From positions 37,444,755-37,508,754 of the forward strand of contig NC_053048.1 in the NCBI RefSeq assembly GCF_003473485.1: 64,000 bases of DNA. Reading direction: 5' to 3'. Shown here piece after piece: positions 12,182 through 23,000 of this stretch (within the stretch, counting starts at the first letter, position 1; each line of letters starts with the position of its first letter). The notes beneath the pieces were generated by a model. That model made no database searches, was not told the origin of the DNA, and worked only from the letters and a program-made list of their open reading frames with translations. Made by a program: the position numbers and the translations under genes. Source of the DNA: Medicago truncatula. Its lineage: Eukaryota; Streptophyta; Magnoliopsida; Fabales; Fabaceae.

Positions 12182-15099
12182 CAATAAATTCCAACCTTTG
12201 ATATCAGTTAATTTTTAGATAAAACACTTTTAAAAACATAATGCTTCAGTGTCATTGATACAAATCCCATAGATTATCACCTGGAAAGTGAAATTATCAC
12301 TCTTGTTATTTTTTTCAGCAGTACATTTTCTAAACATACAAAATAGGAACACACACATAGAGAACATAACAACATGCATCAATCAAAAAGCAATTAGAGC
12401 GTTAAGAAATGTTGTGCATATAAAACAACACAAAATTTAATTAATATTTACTAATTCTATTATCACCAGAAAGACAAATCGAATTGAAGCTTGTGACGTA
12501 AGAAACGAATCATGTAGAAATAATTTGTAGGTGAAAAAGTAGTCGTGTGTAACAGGAAACAGACAGAGTGAAGAAGGAACAACAACATTCTAGGAGTTTT
12601 GTTTTGAATCCTTTTTCTCACTCAATCATTTTTTTATTGACTTAGACAACAAAGTGCATGATTTGCTGGAACACTATTAAGAATTATATCTTACTTTATT
12701 ATTCTTAATAATTTCTTAATCAGTTTCTAATCACATGTCTAATGATAATGTAAAAAAATGCATGCCAAGAGCTAAAAAAAATCAGTATAAAAGAGCTTTC
12801 CAATAAGCTTGTAAAAGAAAAACATTTGTAGAAATTTTATTAAATTTTACATTTTTTTTCAATGAAAAAAATTTAATGTGAGGGATGATGTCCTAGTTGA
12901 AGTTTAAGATAGAGAAAACCTTACCCGGAATCTTGAGTTCAAAACTTATCTTTTTATTCCTAAATCAAACCTTCGGAGTTATTTCATTTTATATTCTAAT
13001 ATTGCATGTAATAAATATACGAAGTAAATTTTATATAACTTTTTTTTGAAGGGACTTGAATAGTGAAGATCTGATGTGGTTTTCAAATACCTAGGAGTGG
13101 AATGCACAAATTTAAAAGCCAAGTACTAGTAATAATAGTATCATAGTTTGGTTTCAAATATTAGTTTTTTAACTAATGATTTCAAAATTTGTGAACTTAT
13201 CTCAATTTCTTTTTCCTTTCAATTGGTTTCATCGATCTAAGATAATCTTATTCGAGACACTAGATGTTAACACTTCTCTAAATTAAAATTCAAAGATTAG
13301 TTCATTGTAGAAGATTAACGTTTTTTTTTTTTTGCTATAGATCTAACCACGACGTGTCAGTTTTTTTCATGAAATTATTCAATAATGGGATTTTTTTAAA
13401 TTTAATAACTAAGAATAAAATTTCAAAGTGAATCAATGCATAGGATTAATATTAGTAATTAATAAAATATAAAATACTATAAAGGTGCAAAAAGGACTAC
13501 AACTTTAACATCACTGAAAAGTATCAGTAGCATATTCCGAACACTCACAGAACATTTTATCAGTATATTCTCACTGCCTTATATCAGCATATTCTCAGTT
13601 GTCAGTTCCCTTGTTGCCCAATGGAGTCAAATCATCAAAAGGTTAATTTCAGATTTGCAAAATGTGTAAACTGCATGAAAATTTTATTAATATATAAGCC
13701 AGATAGAAGTTAAAAAAGGATCATTATAAAGAAAAATGCCAACGATATACTCTTGATGTGAAATCCAACTCCTACAAAATGGAGAGTGAAATCTATGTGA
13801 TTTTGTATAGCTCACATAAATTTCACCAGATAAAAGAGTCATCACTGAATAAATGTATTTGAAAGTATATTGTTAGTATTCCTTTTGTTACATATAAGCA
13901 GCATTATGAAACAAATATCAAACCCAAAGGCAAAACAGACAAATTATGGTCCTATGATCTTTCAGAAATCTAGAAACATTTGGTGTGGTGGTTACATGCA
14001 TTCAAGTGCATGTGCTTGTCTCTTCCCTTGTACATCTCATAAAATTGTTCACGATCTTCTCTAGAAGCATGTCATTGTTGTTTTCATATCAGAACATGAC
14101 TGTAACTTGTCATCGTCTTGTAAGGAAGAAGCTGTGCTAGACGATCTTAGTAATTTAACACTACGTACCAGCATCTCTTGGGGATTCGAATACTTGAAAT
14201 CTTTGAATATTTGATCAGATGAACTTCGGACGAAAAATAATCTTTCTAAATTCACAGTTTTGCAACAAACTAACCTTAAAAAGATTCACACAAGAAGAAA
14301 TTAAAAACTAAAACCAGGTAATAATGTCACAATTTCAATTTTGTGGCTAATGTTTATGGCAAATAAACTTCTTGAAGAAGAAAAAATACATCCCAGTCAG
14401 TGAAATGACTTTGCAATATAGGTGGGAAGAGATGCCAATAAAACCATCAAATAAGTAAATGAAAATACATAGAAAAATAACTATAGTTTAACATAAACCA
14501 AATTGATTCTAATTCAAAGCTGAGAAAGAGAGATGCTGAAAAAGAAAAGGAAAATAGTTCAACAATAAAAGTACTAAAGAAATAATAGGAATTTGAATGA
14601 TCCAATAAAGCCTTGCTACTCACCTGGCGGACTTAGGTTCACGTAAATGATTTATTAGATAATAATTATAACATACGAAAATTGTTCTCATCCAATGCGA
14701 CTCCAAAACAGAAACAATCATTATATTTTTATTTTTAATAAGCAAACTTCTATTAAAATCGAGCAAACTAGCACAAGATGTGGAAAGCAGCTCCATAGTG
14801 AACGTACAATTACGTAGTATACACTATAGCTGCCACAAAACTACTTTAAGATACACATGATAATTGATAAATAAAGGTCAAGTGGCAACCACATCTCAAC
14901 TCACCCAATACACAATAACCAGAACCAGCAGCATCAGATTACCCCAACGAACCTCCAGCATCACCATACATCTGATGAGTTTATTTCGAAATCACCATCT
15001 GATTGAGTACTATAAGCTCCACTTCTCAACACCAGCATAGCTTCTTCATTTCTACAGCGCAAATCACCATCCTACCCATTATAACAAGACGAAATCAAA
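12182..15099. other. Intergenic, LETM1 5' flank and unassigned sequence
   Basis: The part next to LETM1 should hold its promoter; no TATA box or transcription start could be assigned. Around 12890-12960 a weak B-box-like segment (gagttcaaaac) hints at an old SINE. A serine-rich open frame on the minus strand (14061-14255, with SSSTASSLQDDDKLQS) has no recognised family, splice partner or expression evidence. The rest is AT-rich and featureless. Confidence 0.5.
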
Positions 15100-15700
15100 C
15101 ACTTTGCAGACAATAAAGTGGATTATTCCACCAATCTGAAAAAACTACGCTTTTATTTCTCTTCTCCCTACTAATGAACCGAGACCAAGCCAAATGTTTT
15201 ATATGATCCACCACCTCTGAAATGTTCGCCATTTTTTCTTTAAATAGAATATCATTTCATTCTGGCAAAATGCACTACACCGTTGTTAGCTAAATTAAAT
15301 GCGATTCTTGTTTGCAACTCTTTCCCTTACAAACAGAATTGAAGGGTATGAAATTGTCCAACTACTCGTCTCCCTATCCTGTTACATTCCATTTCATCCA
15401 CTTAAAAATCAGTTTCCAAATCTCATTTGTTTCTGCACAACACACAAACAAGTGTCTCACCGTCTCAATTGCATTAAAGCAAAAAACTCAACTTTGTCAA
15501 TAAATGTCATTGATTACCCCTCTACTGTCGGGAAACTAGACAGCAGTGCACAACAGCTTTTAACAGAGAAAAAAATCGACGTTTCTGGAAGCCAAACAAA
15601 CGGAACAGCAAATGATGCGTGCATCTGCACCCTGCGACAGCAGACTGCACAATTCTGCAGCAGCCCCAGTGTCTTGCTTATATGAAAGTGCATCACTGCA
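15100..15700 (-). mobile_element. Decayed LINE ORF2 C-terminus (zf-RVT region)
   Basis: On the minus strand, across frames, pieces typical of the zinc-binding reverse transcriptase domain at the end of plant LINE ORF2 are visible: SISKTLGLLQNCA-like, then CFNAIETVRHLFVCCAETNE, NEIWKLIFKWM, and further on ISEVVDHIKHLAWSRFIS and SVVFSDWWNNPLYCL. The ETVxHLF-CC-IW order is diagnostic of zf-RVT. Stops and frameshifts separate the blocks, so it is inactive. Confidence 0.7.
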
Positions 15701-16286
15701 TTACTATTAACAGTAATTTTAGGAAATAGTTAGGAATAACGTGCAATAAGCATCTTCAAGACCATATAGACGTCTCAAAGTTTACTAATATCTCCTTGTT
15801 GGCAAAACAAGTCCATGATCTGAATATGAACGAGAAGCTTTTTGAGTGTAAAATAATATTTCCATATATTGGTCATGTACAAAAAATGAGTCAATAAATA
15901 AAATAGCCAGTTAGCACCAAGATATGAGCCTCAACCATCTTTGTCTGACTTTGGCCTTCACCAATTACCATCCTACATGAAGTCATATACACGACTCCAA
16001 TAGATCATGATATTACTGAATGTTTTGTTTAGTATCGTCAAACAATGAACTTCAGGTTTCCTTCTCTATCCTGAAATTTGGTCCAACAAATAAAGCAACG
16101 CAAGACAAGATTTTTGTAGGTCATTCTTTATGGCTCGGTGAGTTAATGTGAAGCAGATAAAACTGTCATAGACTTTTTGAAATCATCTGAAGTTTAATAG
16201 TATGTATACTGTGCAAAATTAATCAGAGACATTCTTAAAGTTCATCATACATTCTTACACTATACTAGGTATAAATACCACAGTTA
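15701..16286. other. 3' flank of the mTERF gene
   Basis: Non-coding, AT-rich. It probably holds the 3' untranslated region and polyadenylation signals of the mTERF gene. No discrete signal could be fixed and no element ends were seen. Confidence 0.4.
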
Positions 16287-18038
16287 TTACATTGGCAATT
16301 TACGGCGACAGAATTGCTCGAACCAATGTTTTGGAGCAGCTGGGTGAATTTTAAACACTCGGGCTACAAATTTCTTTTCACTATCAGTGATCATACTTTG
16401 AACGGAATATTTTCTATAAGACAGACCCCTTTCTGTAAGCCACGTATGGAATCTGTACCTAGGTATAATTCGGTCATCCAAGTGATAATGCAACATTGCT
16501 GGAAAAGTTTCCAGATAGTCCAAAGTTGTTCCCATTTTCTGGTTGAAAAAAATCACTTTTTGCTCTATAATTTCATAATTTTGGTTCAGAATCCTTGGGG
16601 TTTTTCTTACCATCATGCAGAGCTTTGAGAATTCAATTCTTGAGCGAAGAAGGCAGTCAAATCTTTCCTGTAACTCACTGCTTGTGCCGTGCAAACAATC
16701 CAAAAGATTCATAGTCAATGCATTTTCTCCAAAGCCTAATCTATGTAAGAAATTTAACTTATTAATGCTATGAACTCGAGCTCGTGAAATGTGAATTCTC
16801 CTCAAACCATCTTGATAAACTTTATCCCTGTCTTCATTACGATCACTTGCGATATAATCCGCTAACAACTGATGATGTCCACCCTTTAACTTATCACAGA
16901 ACCATTCTTGCAAACCCATAGCTCTCATCACATTTGGTAGATTAACCATTCTAATTGTTCCCAACACGTGACCAAAATTTTCAATAACATCCTCCAAATC
17001 TTTAGAGCTCATGCCAAAGTGTTTCAACAGCTCCAACACATTAATCACTGTCTTCTCCAAATCAAGCTTCAACACTTCAGGACATTGTAGAATCAACAAA
17101 GCCACTTCCTCCTTCTTTCCACCAAATCTACACAAATACTCTACTCTATGTACTATCTCATCTTCTTTGTGATCAACAAATATACTCTTATTCTTCCCCA
17201 TGAGTTCTCCTACATTACCCTTCCATCCACTTAAATCGAAAAACATCCTCAATTTTCTACACACCTCATACCAAGAATCTACATTCCCCTCAACATAACT
17301 TCCCAAAGAATTATCCAAAAAAATCAACTTTAGATCACTAAACAACCCATCAATCCCAAAAACACCCTTTTGAATTTGATCCACTTCCTCACTCAAAACA
17401 AAAGGAAAAGCCAAACAAATCCCAATAACTTCAACATTACCAAAACCAAATCTTTTAAACCAACAAAGCCTCAATTTCAACTCTTCAACACTTTTCCCAA
17501 ATATAGAACTCTTCTCCATATACAACACACCTAACTTCTCCCAAGGAAACCCAAAATCACAAAGCACACAAGCAGCTTCCAAAAGAGTCCTATCTTCTGA
17601 AAAGAACAGCTTATCATTCGGTAACAAATCAGAAACCAAAGTGTAATCTATCCCTATGCTTTCAAAAAAGACTTCAAATTCGTTAATAGGGTGGAACCTA
17701 ATGACTCTTTTAATGTTATTTGAGAAAGTGGGTGGTGAAAAATTTACCTTTGAAATGAGATTTGTGAGGGAACAGAAAGTATTGTTGCCAATGTGTTCTG
17801 CATAGGTGAAGGGTATGGATTTGGTGTTGTGGAGGTAATCGGTAAGAGCTTTTTGAGCTTCGTAAATGACATGGTTTCTGTGTTTGATGGGGATTTTGGA
17901 GAGGTTTGGGAAGTTGGTTTTTGTGGTGGTGGAGAAATGGCGGTGGAGGAAGAAGAACATGGCTCTATTTGTTTTCAGCTTCATGGAGCCATGTTTGTGA
18001 AAAGCAAGAAACTTTACACACCTTCTGGCATATACCAT
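16287..18038 (-). CDS. mTERF-family organellar regulator, probably mitochondrial
   Basis: One uninterrupted 583-aa frame without introns, usual for plant mTERF genes. The first 40 or so residues are basic and Ser/Thr-rich with few acidic residues (MVYARRCVKFLAFHKHGSMK..., FFFLHRHFSTTTKTN), as in mitochondrial presequences. The body carries repeated mTERF-type helical units: leucine-rich stretches with spaced prolines such as VEVIGICLAFPFVLSEEV, LLILQCPEVLKL and LCMMVRKTPRILNQN. The protein ends HPAAPKHWFEQFCRRKLPM. It may belong to the mTERF18/SHOT1-like group, but I could not confirm this. mTERF proteins bind organellar DNA or RNA and act in transcription termination, splicing or ribosome assembly (family knowledge); the target here is unknown. 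A second Met at residue 19 is an alternative start. The gene is divergent from the KH gene, about 2 kb apart. Confidence 0.9.
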   Translation of the reverse strand: MVYARRCVKFLAFHKHGSMKLKTNRAMFFFLHRHFSTTTKTNFPNLSKIPIKHRNHVIYEAQKALTDYLHNTKSIPFTYAEHIGNNTFCSLTNLISKVNFSPPTFSNNIKRVIRFHPINEFEVFFESIGIDYTLVSDLLPNDKLFFSEDRTLLEAACVLCDFGFPWEKLGVLYMEKSSIFGKSVEELKLRLCWFKRFGFGNVEVIGICLAFPFVLSEEVDQIQKGVFGIDGLFSDLKLIFLDNSLGSYVEGNVDSWYEVCRKLRMFFDLSGWKGNVGELMGKNKSIFVDHKEDEIVHRVEYLCRFGGKKEEVALLILQCPEVLKLDLEKTVINVLELLKHFGMSSKDLEDVIENFGHVLGTIRMVNLPNVMRAMGLQEWFCDKLKGGHHQLLADYIASDRNEDRDKVYQDGLRRIHISRARVHSINKLNFLHRLGFGENALTMNLLDCLHGTSSELQERFDCLLRSRIEFSKLCMMVRKTPRILNQNYEIIEQKVIFFNQKMGTTLDYLETFPAMLHYHLDDRIIPRYRFHTWLTERGLSYRKYSVQSMITDSEKKFVARVFKIHPAAPKHWFEQFCRRKLPM

Positions 18039-18449
18039 GTGTTTGTGTTTATGCTAATCTGAACTAATTTGAAGTTATGTATAGTTTTCTGCGAACAATA
18101 GTAGTAAGAGGAGGTTTGTGCCGTTAATCACATGGTAAAGGATGAACGCCGAGTTCAGCTTATTTGGTAGGGACAACACAGTAATGTTCATTTTAAATTC
18201 GGCCATCACATAGAAATAAAAATGGTCAAGGATTTAATGAAATTCCTATGTATGAATCAACTCTCTTAGGACTATTACATCTCCTTCGTTACTTGGTTAG
18301 TGGACTTGAAAAAGAACCAGCTTCCTTTACCCGACTGCTTCATTATTCGTCTAACCATTCATCGTCTAAAATCCAATCGTCTAATTGTCGATCTCGGCTA
18401 ACAAAATAATTATTTGTAGATTTAAACAATGTCTTATTGAAAAAATTAA

Positions 18450-18764
18450 GGCTTAATTGCACTTTTGGATCCCTATCTTTCCAAAAGTTGCAGTTATGGA
18501 CCCCTAACTAATTTAAATACAAAACAGTCCCCTATGTTTTGATTCTTTGGCAGTTTTGGACCTCCGGTCCATTGTTGACTCGGTCAACACTGACGTGGCA
18601 CCCTAAGTGAGGTGCCACGTGTCAAATTTTTTAATTTTTTTTTACATTGGGGGTCCAAAACTGCCAAAGAATCAAAACATAGAGGGTTGTTTTGTATTTA
18701 AATTAGTTAGAGGTCCATAACCGCAACTTTTGAAAAGATAGGGGTCCAAAAGTGCAATTAAGCC
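18450..18764. mobile_element. Mutator-like foldback MITE (315 bp)
   Basis: Long terminal inverted repeats cover most of the element. The left arm starts ggcttaattgcacttttgg and the right arm ends with its complement. Arms match almost to the centre, which holds a small palindrome around ggtgccac. Flanking 9-bp sequences are aaaaattaa and aaaaactaa (8 of 9 identical), as expected of a Mutator-type target duplication. No coding capacity. Confidence 0.82.
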
Positions 18765-19234
18765 AAAAACTAAATATTAATTTAAAATATTTTTTTATGT
18801 CATTTTATAGGTATCAATTATCTCAACAATTAATTTTGTAAAACACATCCATTATCAATTAACTAGGGTTTGTTTGATAAGAGCAAAAAAATGAGCTTAT
18901 AAATTCGTATGACTAAGTAAACCTTATTTCGTAACCGACATTCCATCGCGAGCTTATAACTTATTCTATTAGCTTATAGCTTATTTTTCAAACATTATTT
19001 TAAGTATCGTTTGAACTTATAATTCATAGCTTATCATATTTTATCCTATTTATACCCTCACCATTTTAAGTAAAACCCAATTTTACCCTTTACAACACAT
19101 ACTTAGGTTTAAGAAAAAAGGTTACTTTAATTAAGCTTCAAATTGGTAATAAATGGATAGCTACGTTTTAATTAAAAAAATGTTGCGTTCAACATTAAAA
19201 AAAAGTTACGTTTAAGAAGAATAAATGTTTGAGA

Positions 19235-19340
19235 GTCCCGTGAACATAGGACAATGCATTATTATATGTAGGGGTTGGGGTTCGAACCTCGAACACCCCA
19301 TGTGAATTTTAGCCACTAAACTACCTTACCAAAATAAATA
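19235..19340 (+). mobile_element. Truncated tRNA-derived SINE with target-site duplication
   Basis: It begins gtcccgtgaacata, lacks about 11 bp of the A-box seen in the copy near 60879, and keeps a B-box segment (ggttcgaacctcgaac). A right-hand ggtgaattttagccac-like body and an A-rich tail follow. Flanks at 19220-19234 and 19341-19355 are a 15-bp imperfect duplication (aataaatgtttgaga and aataaacatttgaga). Confidence 0.65.
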
Positions 19341-20086
19341 AATAAACATTTGAGAAAGAAAACAAAGTGTTCCTACTGCTACATTCAGTTTATTTTTATT
19401 TTTGAGGTGTTACCTCCAAAAAAAATTAGTGCGATGCTATGTATTTTTATTTATTAAGTATAAAAACTGAAATAAAATCATTTATACTTTAATTTTTCAC
19501 GAAGTCTAAAAATCAAAATGCAACAGATTTAAAAATAAAATTTTAGCAAAACATTAATCTAATATTATATAAAATATCTATTAAAATTTAAATGACTAAA
19601 TATAATCATCTTAAATATCAATTGATATAAATTTTAATATAAATCTTGAATATTTTTGATGTCATTTTACATTTATCTGCTAATTGAACTGCTAAAAATA
19701 TATTTTCTGTTATTGTATTTGACTAATTTGTCGCTCATATTAAAATTTGATTATTGTATTTTTTTATCATTAAATAAACAATAATTTATTTTTAAGTATA
19801 ATTAGACTAAGAATTGTCCTATCTAAAAATTAAACGGTCATTTTTGTGACTAATCTTTTTTTTTTTTTTTTCTCTCTGTGGTGGTGACTGAGGTTTAAAC
19901 CTCGAACGTTACATGTATTATTCAAAAAAAATTGAGTCTTTGATGGTAACCTTTTGAGTATAATATTTTATTTTATTTTTCAAAAAAAATGCAAATAATA
20001 AAGGGCTTGTTGGTAATTGGGCAGGAATAAATCCCTGTATTTCCTTGACCTGCAAATCCAGTTCTTTCTCCAAAACAAAATCAACA

Positions 20087-23000
20087 ATGTCACAGCAAGA
20101 TCAAATCCCAATAAACCCCAACATAGTTCCTCAACAGAACCAATTACCACCAATCCGTATGCATCATCCCATCCACATGCAGCAGCAGCAGCAGATGCAC
20201 ATGTCCATGCCCAACATGGTCATGCAACAAATGCACATGCCATATCACATGCCACTTCAGCTCCCATACTCCACCCACGATGCCGGATACCCTTCATCCA
20301 TGAAGCGTCGTCGAGACGACGAAGATCTGGGTACAGCCTCCTCGGCGGAATTATCAGCGGCGAAACGCGCCAAGGGACAGGATGTGATATTCAGGATCGT
20401 TGTGCCGTCGAAGCAGATCGGAAAGGTTATTGGGAAAGAAGGTTGCCGTATACAAAAGATTCGGGAAATGACTAGAGCTAATATCAAAATTGCTGACGCT
20501 ATTGCTGTAAGTTCCTTGTTTTTGAAGTGGAATCTGATAGAGAAAAAAATTAGTTTTTTTTTTTTGGGTTTTAATTACTTTTAGAGCTATGATAAATAAA
20601 AATATTGAATTTGCTTTTAGGGCTTGTGTGGATTTGATTTAATTGTTTTATGTTTGGAATTGAGTTAACTGTTTTATGTTTGGCAACTGATACAGGGAGA
20701 GAAAAAATGATTAGAATAGCTTGTTAAAAAAATATTAATTTTTTGTACAACTTGCGTTTTGTGTCTAATCTAGTTTTTGGGGCTTGTTAGAAGAGTTGAA
20801 TTATGTTTTCTACTTAGCAATCAAGTATGTATTTTTTTCTAATGTGAAATCGCGACTGGTTTTTATGCCTTGAATCTATCTAATGTGATTTTGGAACAAT
20901 TAGAGCTCCCAGTAGACATTTTGGGGTTTCTATGCTAGTTATGTTATTGTTGTGAGATAAGCTCATGAAATTGGGTGATCGATACATTTCAAAAAATGTG
21001 TATGGACACCATTCCTACGAGCAATTGGAGTTTTTTTTTTTTGCATCTCCTCTCTGGATAGTTAGGGTCATCCGATACTGGTAGATTAACTTTGCCTATT
21101 AGATATTCTCAATTCCGCTTTTGATCAGATCACAAGCTTCATAGTCTGTCTACTGAAGTTATTACTGTAGTTATTTTGATTACAACTCCGTTGTTAGCAG
21201 TCAATTGAAAATTGTCGGTTGTTGTAGAATCGAAAGAATCAGTACTGGTTATACGGGGCTGGACTTTGGTCAGCACCAGGCGTACTTTCAATTATTTCTC
21301 CCAAGGGTCAAGGGTGTAAGGCCTTGGTAAAAATTGTTTATGCGGTCACTCTTATTAATCATGGAACTCTGATACCTTAGAGGAAAGGAAAATATTTGTT
21401 ATATTATTATTATTTACTATTGTCAGCCGATACAACGAATACATTGGCAGGGGTGTGGAATATTTTTCCCATATACATCTTGCCTACTAGGATCCAAAAT
21501 ATGTTTCATTTTTATGTAAACATAACAAATTCTACTCTGTTCTCTTCGTATATCTGTGTACAAATTTAAGATAATGTATGAAGTTATTACTTATTATTCA
21601 AACTAGTTGGTGTTTACCGAATCCAATCTCATGTTTTCCTTATTTGGCAGAGACATGAAGAGCGTGTTATCATTATTAGCTCTAAAGATAATGATGAAAT
21701 GGTTACGGATGCAGAGAAAGCTCTAGAACAGATAGCAAATTTAATCTTAAAGGTATGATAAAATATATGATGGATTAAACATGGTTTTTCCTTTAACTTC
21801 CATAGTTTCCATAATATACATGAGTAGACACGATCTTTGAACTTCAAAGATTGGTTTGACTTTTGAAATGCTGACTGTGTAATTATATCCCAATATAATC
21901 TATGTATTTTGTTGGACAGACCCGCATGATTTATGCTAAAATCATCTACTCATTAGACTTTATTTATTTTTAAAATGATGTGGTTTGTTGTTATTCCTCT
22001 ATCTTCAAAACCTCTGACGGACTAATCTTGCCTTTTTATGTGTTCCAGCACTTATATATCCATCTATTTTGAAAAATAAAGCCACTAAACATTTTTTTAT
22101 AAACGCTAAAAATGGTTAGATACGAGTTGAAATATATAACAATGTTTGTAAGCATCCTTGAAATGCACTGCCATTTTACAAAATAAAAATTGAACTCTTA
22201 TCTACTAAGCAAGCCAGGTCTTTTTTTTTTTTTTTTGGAAATGAGTTCACAATGTTTAATATTTTTTTTTTTTTTGTTTTAATGTTAAATATAACAGTTT
22301 TCCCCCTATGCTGTAGATAATTTGAATTTCAGTGTGAATACCAACCTATAACCACAAGTCTATCCCACGGGTCAACTTTGAGTCTTTATCTTTTCATCTT
22401 GATTGAAGATATGCTTGCTGAACGTATGCATGAGTAATTGTCAAAGAGCTTGTTTTGTATACGATGTAGTCATAGTTTGAGAGTCGAGAGAAAATTAGAA
22501 GCAGATCATGCAAATTCATGGTTTAATTATCTTGGATATATCATATAAAATGACGAGAATATAAACAAAGATGTCAGCCATATAATCCAAGTTCGAGTGT
22601 TGGTGGAAAAGAGTCAACAAGAAAATAAGTTTAGTATTGCAGTCATGAGAATGTTAACACAAGACTAGGACAAGACATGATTAAAATGAAAGCTCCAGAG
22701 GAACACCTATTGTAGACTTTGTGTGGTTTGTATTGTGTGGGTAACATCCCCGATTTATGCTTATAGAATTTAAGAACAAATATTTCTTAACAACCAGTTT
22801 GGGCATGAAATTCAAGGTTGATTTGATCAGTGTTCCCCTCAAACATCTCGGAGTGATTCTAGGGATGGACTGGCTGACCAGTCATTACGTTTTACTAGAC
22901 TGTGCTCGTAGGTCTGTGATATTCCAAGACCCCGGTATTACCCGATTCCTTGAAGCCAACTGACTGAAGTTTCCCCTAAAAGGAGGTGTCCATAAGTATG

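Larger units (their letters stand above)
18039..20086. other. Shared upstream region between mTERF (minus) and KH gene (plus)
   Basis: About 2 kb of non-coding sequence must hold both promoters. It contains a Mutator-type foldback element (18450-18764) and a SINE (19235-19340). Around 18860-19100 it carries repeated agcttat/ataagct motifs after agggtttgtttgataag, which look like the eroded end of a hAT-type MITE. A further B-box-like fragment (ggtttaaacctcgaac) lies near 19892. No core promoter element could be assigned. Confidence 0.45.

Noticed and set aside
14061..14255. Ser-rich 64-codon minus-strand frame as a possible terminal exon
   Set aside because: No upstream exon, acceptor support or family match.
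20017..20475. 152-codon plus-strand frame overlapping KH exon 1
   Set aside because: It is an alternative frame of the repetitive Met/His/Gln-coding DNA. The KH frame continues in phase into seven further exons; this one does not.
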